In this document: positions 7,654-14,588 of the stretch, piece by piece
Position numbering within the stretch: the stretch's first letter is position 1
Layout of the letters: the number at the start of each line of letters is the position of its first letter
Assembly (NCBI GenBank): GCA_946413695.1
Contig: CAMKLV010000005.1
Location: 1-64,000, forward strand
Length of the DNA: 64,000 nt
DNA from: Firm-04 sp946413695
Lineage (GTDB): Bacteria; Bacillota; Clostridia; Oscillospirales; Ruminococcaceae
Reading direction: 5' to 3'
The notes under the pieces: generated by a model
What the model was told of the DNA's origin: nothing
Databases searched by the model: none
The model's input: the letters and a program-made list of their open reading frames with translations, nothing else
Made by a program: the position numbers and the translations under genes

Positions 7654-8874
7654 ATGAAAAGCAAAATGATTCGTATGACATCTGCAATGCTCGCAGGCGC
7701 ACTCTGCATGGGACTGGCATCCTGCGGTGAGAACGGCGGTGCAGGGGAGGCGACCCAGAGTTCAATCAAGGTTGGCCTGATCTGCCTGCATGACGAGAAC
7801 TCGACCTATGACCTCAACTTTCTCAAGGCGATGGATGAGGCGAAGAAGCAGCTCGGTCTTTCCGATGATCAGGTGATCATCAAGAAGAATATTCCGGAGT
7901 CCAACGAGTGCAAGGAGGCAGCTGCCGATCTCGCAGACCGCGGCTGCAACATCATTTTTGCAGATTCCTTCGGACATGAGCCATATCTGCTCGAAGCGGC
8001 AGAGGCAAATCCGGATGTGCAGTTCTGCCACGCGACCGGCACACTCGCACACACCGAAAAAAAGGATAACTTCCACGATGCCTTTGCATCCATCTATCAG
8101 GGCAGATATCTTGCCGGAATCGCGGCAGGCATGAAGCTCAATGAGATGATCGAAGCGGGCACAATCAAGGCGGATGAAGCCGTCATGGGTTATGTCGGCG
8201 CGTATACCTACGCAGAGGTGATCTCCGGCTACACTTCGTTCTATCTCGGTGCAAAGTCCGTCTGCCCGAGCACAACGATGAAAGTCCAGTTCACCGGTTC
8301 GTGGTATGATGAGACCGCCGAGAAGGAGGCAGCAACCACGCTGCTTAATCAGGGCTGTGTGCTGATCTCGCAGCATGCGGACTCCATGGGTGCTCCGACC
8401 GCCTGCGAGAACGCCGGCGTGCCGAACATCTCCTACAACGGCTCTACAAAGGATGCCTGCCCGAACACCTTTATCGTTTCCTCGCGCATCGACTGGACAC
8501 CGTATTATGTCTACGCAATCAACTGCGTGCTCAACGGCGAGACCATCAAGGCAGACTGGACCGGTGATCTTTCGACCGGCTCGGTTGTGCTGACAGAGGT
8601 CAATGAGCAGGCAGCGGCAGCCGGTACACAGGCAGCGATTGACGAAGCGGCTGCAAAGCTCAAGAGCGGCGATCTTCACGTTTTCGATACCGCGAACTTC
8701 ACCGTCAACGGCGAGAATCTGACATCGTATCTTGCGGATGTCGATACCGACGCAAACTACGAGCCGGATACCGAGGTCATCAAGGACGGCTACTTCCATG
8801 AATCCGAATACCGCTCTGCGCCGTATTTTGACCTGCGCATCGACGGCATCACAACGCTCAACGAGATGTATTGA
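7654..8874 (+). CDS. BMP-family nucleoside-binding lipoprotein of an ABC importer
   Basis: A 406-residue lipoprotein with lipobox LASC (Cys24 lipidated). The BMP/PnrA-like periplasmic-binding fold follows (about residues 35-400): VGLICLHDENSTYD at the start, the GYVGAYTYAEVISGY region in the middle. This family supplies purine nucleosides or nucleobases to BMP-type ABC importers. AGAGGAG precedes ATG 7654. A hairpin directly after the gene (8892-8921) may let it be expressed more strongly than the ATPase and permeases. Confidence 0.9.
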   Translation: MKSKMIRMTSAMLAGALCMGLASCGENGGAGEATQSSIKVGLICLHDENSTYDLNFLKAMDEAKKQLGLSDDQVIIKKNIPESNECKEAAADLADRGCNIIFADSFGHEPYLLEAAEANPDVQFCHATGTLAHTEKKDNFHDAFASIYQGRYLAGIAAGMKLNEMIEAGTIKADEAVMGYVGAYTYAEVISGYTSFYLGAKSVCPSTTMKVQFTGSWYDETAEKEAATTLLNQGCVLISQHADSMGAPTACENAGVPNISYNGSTKDACPNTFIVSSRIDWTPYYVYAINCVLNGETIKADWTGDLSTGSVVLTEVNEQAAAAGTQAAIDEAAAKLKSGDLHVFDTANFTVNGENLTSYLADVDTDANYEPDTEVIKDGYFHESEYRSAPYFDLRIDGITTLNEMY

Positions 8875-8891
8875 TCTCTGAGGATTATTCA

Positions 8892-8921
8892 CAGGCAGGG
8901 CACTCCGAATTGTCCTGCCTG
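8892..8921 (+). promoter_or_regulatory. Intercistronic hairpin
   Basis: CAGGCAGG (8892-8899) pairs with CCTGCCTG (8914-8921). Only a weak T-tract follows, so it is more likely an mRNA-stabilising or partial terminator hairpin between the binding protein and ATPase genes. Confidence 0.5.
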
Positions 8922-8950
8922 ATTTGTTCTGCATGTTAGGAGAATTTGCT

Positions 8951-10543
8951 ATGGACGAAACGAAGAACGGCGCATCCGCAACGGCGGGTGATGTGCCTGC
9001 GATCCGGCTGCAAAACATCACCAAGCGATTCGGCAGCGTTGTCGCAAACGATCATGTCAGCCTGAGCGTGAAGCACGGGGAGATTCTCTCAGTGCTCGGC
9101 GAAAACGGCAGCGGCAAAACCACGCTGATGAACATGATCGCAGGTATCTACTATCCCGATCAGGGACAGATTTTTGTAGACGGCAAAGAAGTTGTCATCC
9201 GTTCCCCGAAGGATGCATTCCGCTATCAGATCGGCATGATCCACCAGCATTTCAAGCTTGTGGATGTGTTCTCAGCGACGGAAAACATCGTGCTCGGACT
9301 CGAGGACGAGGGCAGATTCAGTCTGCGCCGCGCTGCAAAGCGTGTCCGCGAAATCAGCGAGCAGTATGGCTTTGATCTCGATCCGGAGAAGAAAATCTAC
9401 GAGATGTCCGTCTCGGAAAAGCAGACCGTCGAGATTATCAAGGTGCTCTACCGCGGCGCGGATATCCTGATTCTCGATGAACCGACTGCTGTTCTGACGC
9501 CGCAGGAGACGCAGAAGCTCTTTGCGATTCTGCGCAGAATGCGGGACAGCGGCAAAGCGATCATCATCATCACGCACAAGCTGCATGAGGTGCTCTCGCT
9601 TTCGGATGAGGTCGCCGTGCTCTGCAAGGGAAAGTATATCGGCACAGTCAAAACCGCGGAGACCGATGAGAGCAGGCTGACAGAGATGATGGTCGGCAAA
9701 AAGGTCACGCTGAATATTGACCGTTCCGAGCCGAAGGATCCCGTTGACCGCCTGACGGTTGAGGACATCACCTGCAAAAACCGTGAGGGCGCAGAGCTGC
9801 TGCGGCATGTCAGCTTCACGGCGCGTTCGGGCGAGATTCTCGGCATTGCAGGCATCGCAGGCAGCGGACAGCGTGAGCTGCTCGAGGCGATTGCAGGTCT
9901 GCAGCATGTCAACGGCAAAATTCTCTATCACAACCCGAAAACAAATCAGACGGACGATCTGCGCGATAAAACGCCGCTTGAGATCCGTGAGCTCGGCGTC
10001 CGGCTTTCATTCGTGCCGGAGGATCGCCTCGGCATGGGACTTGTCGGCAATATGGACATTGTGGATAACATCATGCTGCGCAGCTACAAAAAAGGCAAAT
10101 CGGTCTTTCTGGAGCGCAAAAATCCGCGCACGCTCGCCGAGAAGATCATCAAGGATCTCGAGGTCGCAACGCCCAGTGCCAATACGCCTGTGCGCAGACT
10201 TTCCGGCGGCAATGTGCAGAAGGTTCTGGTCGGCCGCGAAATAGCCGCATCCCCGACCGTCCTGATGGCGGCGTATCCCGTCCGCGGACTGGATATCAAC
10301 GCATCGTTCACGATCTACAATCTGCTCAATCAGCAGAAGGAGAAAGGTGTCGCCGTGATTTTTGTCGGCGAGGATCTCGATGTGCTGCTCGCACTCTGTG
10401 ACCGCATTATGGTCATCAGCTCCGGCAGCATCTCCGGCATTGTGGATGCGCGGACGGCGACAAAAGAGGAGATCGGCCTCATGATGACGAAAAACACCGC
10501 GGATGCCTATGCGCACGCCGCAGCGGAAGGAGGGGATGCCTGA
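8951..10543 (+). CDS. BMP-type ABC importer, double ATPase
   Basis: About 530 residues with two nucleotide-binding domains in one chain, as in nucleoside and sugar importers of the RbsA/NupO type. Domain 1 has Walker A GENGSGKTT (50-58) and Walker B ILILDEPTA, but the signature reads VSEKQ in place of LSGGQ. Domain 2 (about 265-510) has a GIAGSGQRE loop and LSGGNVQK signature, with a degraded Walker B (LMAAYP). Such asymmetry is usual in this subfamily. The ATG at 8951 has TAGGAG 8 nt upstream; a TTG at 8924 is rejected. The stop overlaps the next start (TGATG). Confidence 0.92.
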   Translation: MDETKNGASATAGDVPAIRLQNITKRFGSVVANDHVSLSVKHGEILSVLGENGSGKTTLMNMIAGIYYPDQGQIFVDGKEVVIRSPKDAFRYQIGMIHQHFKLVDVFSATENIVLGLEDEGRFSLRRAAKRVREISEQYGFDLDPEKKIYEMSVSEKQTVEIIKVLYRGADILILDEPTAVLTPQETQKLFAILRRMRDSGKAIIIITHKLHEVLSLSDEVAVLCKGKYIGTVKTAETDESRLTEMMVGKKVTLNIDRSEPKDPVDRLTVEDITCKNREGAELLRHVSFTARSGEILGIAGIAGSGQRELLEAIAGLQHVNGKILYHNPKTNQTDDLRDKTPLEIRELGVRLSFVPEDRLGMGLVGNMDIVDNIMLRSYKKGKSVFLERKNPRTLAEKIIKDLEVATPSANTPVRRLSGGNVQKVLVGREIAASPTVLMAAYPVRGLDINASFTIYNLLNQQKEKGVAVIFVGEDLDVLLALCDRIMVISSGSISGIVDARTATKEEIGLMMTKNTADAYAHAAAEGGDA

Positions 10544-11646
10544 TGGCGCAGACGCAGACAACAAAAGAGCCGCTGTTCCACATTGCAAAGCGTGACAGCA
10601 TAGTCTGGTGGAAGGCGTGGTGCATCCGTGCCGCTGCAATTCTCCTTGCACTGGTCATCAGCGGACTGGCGGCATTCCTGCTGACAAAGGAAAACCCGCT
10701 GAAGATTTACGCAACGATGATCGACGGCGCATTCGGCACACAGCGCAGAATCTGGGGACTGATGCAGAATCTCGCGATGCTGCTCTGTGTTTCGCTCGCC
10801 GTGACACCGGCGTTCAAGATGCGCTTCTGGAACATCGGCGCGGAGGGACAGGTGCTGATCGGCGGACTTGCCTCGGCTGCCTGCATGATCCTCTGCGGCG
10901 ATGCCATCCCGACACCGCTGCTGCTGCTCATCATGATTGCAGTCAGTGTGGCGGCAGGCGCAGTCTGGGCACTGATTCCGGCATTTTTCCGTGCCCACTG
11001 GCAGACGAACGAAACGCTGTTCACACTGATGATGAACTATATCGCGATTCAGCTTGTCTCGTTCTTTGTGTATAAATGGTCCGTGCCGAAGGGCTCGGGA
11101 CAGGTCGGCGTCATCAACCGCGCAACACATGCCGGCTGGCTGCCCTCGCTCGGCGGGCATGAATATCTGCTCAATATCATCATCGTGCTGCTGATTACAG
11201 TCGCGATGTATGTCTACCTCAAATACAGCAAGCACGGCTATGAAATTACGGTTGTCGGCGAGAGCGAAAACACCGCACGCTATATCGGCATTCCGGTGAA
11301 AAAAGTCATTCTCCGCACCATGCTGATTTCCGGCGCGGTCTGCGGCATGGCAGGACTGCTGCTTGTCGCCGGAACCGACCACACGATCTCGCGCGATACC
11401 GCAGGCGGCAGAGGCTTCACCGCGATCATGGTCTCGTGGCTTGCAAAGTTCAATCCGGTTTACATGATCCTGACCTCATTCCTGATCGTGTTCCTTGAAA
11501 AGGGCGCGACTGAGATTTCGACGGCGTTCGCGCTGAATGAATCCTTCTCCGATATCATCACAGGCATTATCATTTTCTTCATTATCGGCTGCGAATTCTT
11601 CATTCAGTATCAGGTCAAATTCAAGGAAAAGGAGGCAGCGAAATGA
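10543..11646 (+). CDS. BMP-type ABC importer permease 1
   Basis: A 367-residue permease of the branched-chain/ribose (BPD_transp_2) superfamily with about ten hydrophobic segments. It contains the family motif FKMRFWNIGAEGQVLIGG near residues 88-105. It pairs with the second permease encoded directly downstream. AGGAGG precedes the ATG, which overlaps the ATPase stop by one base. It forms half of the membrane channel for purine nucleosides or bases. Confidence 0.9.
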   Translation: MAQTQTTKEPLFHIAKRDSIVWWKAWCIRAAAILLALVISGLAAFLLTKENPLKIYATMIDGAFGTQRRIWGLMQNLAMLLCVSLAVTPAFKMRFWNIGAEGQVLIGGLASAACMILCGDAIPTPLLLLIMIAVSVAAGAVWALIPAFFRAHWQTNETLFTLMMNYIAIQLVSFFVYKWSVPKGSGQVGVINRATHAGWLPSLGGHEYLLNIIIVLLITVAMYVYLKYSKHGYEITVVGESENTARYIGIPVKKVILRTMLISGAVCGMAGLLLVAGTDHTISRDTAGGRGFTAIMVSWLAKFNPVYMILTSFLIVFLEKGATEISTAFALNESFSDIITGIIIFFIIGCEFFIQYQVKFKEKEAAK

Positions 11647-12623
11647 TGCTTGCAGGCTTTTTGCAGCGCGCAATCATGCAGGGGATTCCGCTGCTGTTCG
11701 GTTCCACCGGTGAGATCATTACCGAAAAATCCGGTCATCTGAATCTCGGCATTCCGGGCATTATGTATGTCGGCGGCATCGGCGGTGTCATCGGCGCATT
11801 TCTCTATGAGCAGAATGCGGCAGTGCTGAATCCGGTGCTTGCGGTTCTGATTCCGCTGCTCTGCTCGATGATCGGTTCTCTGCTCATGGGTCTGATCTAC
11901 TGTTTCCTGACGGTTACGCTGCGTGCAAACCAGAATGTGACCGGTCTCGCGCTGACGACCTTCGGCGTGGGCTTCGGCAACTTCTTCGGCGGCTCGCTTG
12001 CCAAGCTGACGGGCAGTGACATCCCCTCGATCAACCTCACAGCGACGAGCAGCTACTTCCGGACCTCGCTGCCCTTTGCAAAGGATCTGGGCTGGTTCGG
12101 TCAGATTTTCCTCTCGCACAGTTTCCTTGCATATACCGCGGTGATTATCGCGCTGGCAGCATCGTTTATCCTCTCGCACACGCGCGTCGGACTGCATCTG
12201 CGTGCGGTCGGTGAGAACCCGGCAACGGCGGATGCAGCGGGTATCAATGTCGGGAAGTACAAGTATTTTGCGACCTGCATCGGCAGCGTGATCGCAGGTC
12301 TCGGCGGTCTCTATTATGTCATGGACTACGCAAACGGCGTCTGGTCGAATGACGGCTTCGGCGACCGCGGCTGGCTGGCAATCGCACTGGTGATTTTTGC
12401 GGTGTGGCGTCCGAACATCAGCATTCTCGGCTCGATCCTGTTCGGCGGATTGTATATCGTCCACAATTATATCCGTGATCTCGATGTCAGCGGACAGGAG
12501 CTGTTCAAGATGCTGCCCTATGCCGTGACGATTCTGTTCCTTGTCGCGATCAGCATGCGCCGCAAGCGTGAGGCACAGCCGCCCGCGCATCTCGGTCTGC
12601 CGTATTTCCGCGAGGAGCGGTGA
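11643..12623 (+). CDS. BMP-type ABC importer permease 2
   Basis: A 326-residue permease of the same superfamily, with the typical N-terminal LLFGSTGEIITEKSGHLNLG segment (residues 18-37) and about nine membrane spans. Its ATG overlaps the stop of permease 1 (ATGA), and AAGGAGG lies upstream. With the lipoprotein, double ATPase and permease 1 it completes a four-component importer. It is the last gene of the locus; the terminator lies at 12754. Confidence 0.9.
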   Translation: MMLAGFLQRAIMQGIPLLFGSTGEIITEKSGHLNLGIPGIMYVGGIGGVIGAFLYEQNAAVLNPVLAVLIPLLCSMIGSLLMGLIYCFLTVTLRANQNVTGLALTTFGVGFGNFFGGSLAKLTGSDIPSINLTATSSYFRTSLPFAKDLGWFGQIFLSHSFLAYTAVIIALAASFILSHTRVGLHLRAVGENPATADAAGINVGKYKYFATCIGSVIAGLGGLYYVMDYANGVWSNDGFGDRGWLAIALVIFAVWRPNISILGSILFGGLYIVHNYIRDLDVSGQELFKMLPYAVTILFLVAISMRRKREAQPPAHLGLPYFREER

Positions 12624-12649
12624 CGAAATGCCGTATCTCCGATGAATCT

Positions 12650-12705
12650 AAAATTGGGGCAGGCAGTGCCTGCATCCGATATGCTAAAGTCCGAATTGTT
12701 CAACA
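12650..12705 (-). repeat. Family I hairpin repeat, partial inverted copy C
   Basis: Read on the minus strand it carries TTGAACAATTC, GGACTTTAGCATAT and a terminal GCAGGC-ACT-GCCTGC hairpin (12659-12673), matching the right end of copies at 6681 and 32270. The flanking TATCTCCGATGAATC (12634-12648) also occurs at 36747. Confidence 0.65.
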
Positions 12706-12753
12706 GCAAAAGTTAAATTCAGTTTCCAAATCATGGAATATGTGTGCATGAGA

Positions 12754-12795
12754 AAGCCGCTCCTTTCAATGAAGCAAAAGGAGCGGCTTCTTGTT
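12754..12795 (+). terminator. Terminator of the purine ABC importer locus
   Basis: AAGCCGCTCCTTT (12754-12766) pairs with AAAGGAGCGGCTT (12777-12789), followed by CTTGTTA. The T-run is weak but the 13-bp stem is perfect. Confidence 0.7.
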
Positions 12796-12868
12796 ATCCT
12801 ATATGAGCAGGACGAATCAGCGCATTTCATATCAGCGCGCAGTGATACCGGATAATCAGCATGCCAAC

Positions 12869-12890
12869 CGGAGATTTCTCTCCGTTTTTT
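12869..12890 (+). terminator. Short terminator upstream of the second ECF gene
   Basis: A 6-bp stem CGGAGA/TCTCCG with a 4-nt loop is followed by six T. It lies just before the candidate ECF promoter and would insulate it from upstream reading. Confidence 0.5.
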
Positions 12891-12898
12891 CGTTTTGT

Positions 12899-12925
12899 TG
12901 TAACATTTCGGGTACAGATGTTGTC
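12899..12925 (+). promoter_or_regulatory. Candidate ECF-type promoter of the second sigma gene
   Basis: TGTAAC (12899-12904) is preceded by a T-rich tract and followed 18 bp later by GTC (12923-12925), closely resembling the arrangement at 3675-3700. Confidence 0.45.
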
Positions 12926-12981
12926 AGGATAGATAGGGAGCACAAAGGTACCTTGCAATCCCGGGGAAAGGAGGCGTTCCG

Positions 12982-13539
12982 ATGGATGACGCGGAACTGA
13001 TCGGACTGTTTGTGTCCAGAAACGAGCGTGCGGTCTCAGAGACCGAGCAAAAATACGGTATCCGGTGCCGCAGATTTGCCGAGCGGATTCTGCACAACCC
13101 CGAGGACGCAGAGGAATGCGTCAACGATGTATTGCTGCAGGCATGGAATGCGATTCCGCCGGAGCAGCCGGAGAGTCTCGGTGCCTATCTGACGGCATTG
13201 ACGCGCAATCATTCGCTGAACCGGCTCAAGGCGGAACAGCGCTTAAAGCGCGGCGGCGGAGAGGTTCCCGTGGTGCTCGAGGAGCTTGCCGGATGCATCC
13301 CGTCCGGCGAGACCGTTGAGGCGGAATATGACCGCCGCAGATTTATCGAAACACTGGAGCGCTTTCTGGAAACGCTCCCGAAGGATGCGCGCGTGATCTT
13401 TGTGCGGCGGTACTGGTATCTCAATTCCTGCCGCGAGATTGCGGATGCGTACCGGATGAGCGAGAGCAAGGTGCGTGTGACCCTGACGCGCACGCGCCGC
13501 AAACTGAAAGCATTTCTGGAAAAGGAGGATGCGATATGA
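12982..13539 (+). CDS. ECF-like RNA polymerase sigma factor
   Basis: A 185-residue sigma-70 family protein. Region 2 lies at about residues 15-80 (NPEDAEECVNDVLLQAWNAIP is the core-binding helix), and region 4 at about 125-180 (SCREIADAYRMSESKVRVTLTRTRRKL). AAAGGAGG lies 7 nt before ATG 12982. The stop overlaps the downstream membrane protein (ATGA-type), making a sigma/partner operon distinct from the pair at 3727. The target regulon is unknown; the upstream TGTAAC/GTC pattern suggests autoregulation. Confidence 0.88.
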   Translation: MDDAELIGLFVSRNERAVSETEQKYGIRCRRFAERILHNPEDAEECVNDVLLQAWNAIPPEQPESLGAYLTALTRNHSLNRLKAEQRLKRGGGEVPVVLEELAGCIPSGETVEAEYDRRRFIETLERFLETLPKDARVIFVRRYWYLNSCREIADAYRMSESKVRVTLTRTRRKLKAFLEKEDAI

Positions 13540-14549
13540 AAAACACGGATATGCTTGCATGGATGAACGATCTCGATGCGAAATATCTCGAGGAGGCGGC
13601 TGCACCGCAGATTCACATGCAGAAAAAGCGCCGCAGGATGTTTCCGGCACTGATCGCCGCGGCTGCAGCAGTTGTCTGCCTGACGGCAGGTGTCAGCGCA
13701 TATCTCAATTACAACAAGCAGATGGTGCAGTTCGGATTCGGAACGATCGGTGAGGCGCGCATGGCGGAAATCTCGATGCCCGAGCCTGTGACTGCGAATA
13801 ACGGAACCGTCTCTGTGACGGTTGAAAATGTGCTCAGTGACGGCATTCAGGCGATGCTGCTGCTGACGCTGGAACCGGTTGACAAAACACAGCCGTTTGA
13901 CTGGTCGGGTTTCGATGATGACTATTATCAGTCGATCCGGAATGAATTTGACATCGGCGCGCAGGAGATCCATACCTATATTCTTTCGGATACAATGGAT
14001 GACTGCCGTGCGCAGCAGGATGCGGCAAATCAACGCTGGGTTGTGCTGTATTTTCCGCTGCCGCAGGATGTGACGGAGGAGGAGCTTGCCTCTGCAACCT
14101 ACCGCACATTTCTCGATGTTGTTGAAAATCCGGAGGGCGAAGATTACGTCAGCGGAGAACTGTTTGCCGGTATCTCGATTCCTGTGAATCTGACAAAGAA
14201 TGTCGATGCCGTGCAGATGCGTTCTGCGGACGGTCTGGAGCTGACGCTTTCGGCATTTGAGTTCTATCAGTACGGCAGAAAAATTCCGCACAATGACTGG
14301 TTTGATATGGCGGTGACATGGAAGAACGGAACCGAGCAGGAGATCACGTTCGGCGGCATTGCCGGCGTTGATAAGGCGCGGGACGGGGAAACTGTCTCAT
14401 GGGCAAATCTCGGCATTCCGGTCGATCCGCAGGCTGAAAACTTGAATTATGACATTCGTTCCAATCCCGAGGACTGGTACGGCTTCATTGAAGTCAGCGA
14501 GGTTGCATCGCTCAGAATGGGTGATACGGTCTATTATACCGTGGAGTAA
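13536..14549 (+). CDS. Membrane protein coupled to the sigma factor, probable anti-sigma
   Basis: A 337-residue protein with a cytoplasmic N-terminus of about 40 residues, one transmembrane helix (about residues 44-62), and a long extracellular part resembling DUF4179-type domains. It lacks the HxxxCxxC zinc finger of the other anti-sigma here. Its 4-nt overlap with the sigma gene is the main reason for calling it an anti-sigma or sensor partner. No enzymatic motif is visible. Confidence 0.7.
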   Translation: MKNTDMLAWMNDLDAKYLEEAAAPQIHMQKKRRRMFPALIAAAAAVVCLTAGVSAYLNYNKQMVQFGFGTIGEARMAEISMPEPVTANNGTVSVTVENVLSDGIQAMLLLTLEPVDKTQPFDWSGFDDDYYQSIRNEFDIGAQEIHTYILSDTMDDCRAQQDAANQRWVVLYFPLPQDVTEEELASATYRTFLDVVENPEGEDYVSGELFAGISIPVNLTKNVDAVQMRSADGLELTLSAFEFYQYGRKIPHNDWFDMAVTWKNGTEQEITFGGIAGVDKARDGETVSWANLGIPVDPQAENLNYDIRSNPEDWYGFIEVSEVASLRMGDTVYYTVE

Positions 14550-14552
14550 TAA

Positions 14553-14583
14553 AATCCCCCTGCATTTCGTGTGCAGGGGGATT
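14553..14583. terminator. Bidirectional terminator between convergent genes
   Basis: A 12-bp perfect stem (14553-14564 with 14572-14583), rich in C and G, lies between the sigma-partner gene and the end of the leftward GH43 gene. T-tracts are modest on both sides. Confidence 0.7.
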
Positions 14584-14588
14584 GTCTG

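Noticed and set aside
12791..13000. 69-codon ORF before the second ECF sigma gene
   Set aside because: It covers a terminator and the candidate promoter and overlaps the sigma start; the composition is not protein-like.
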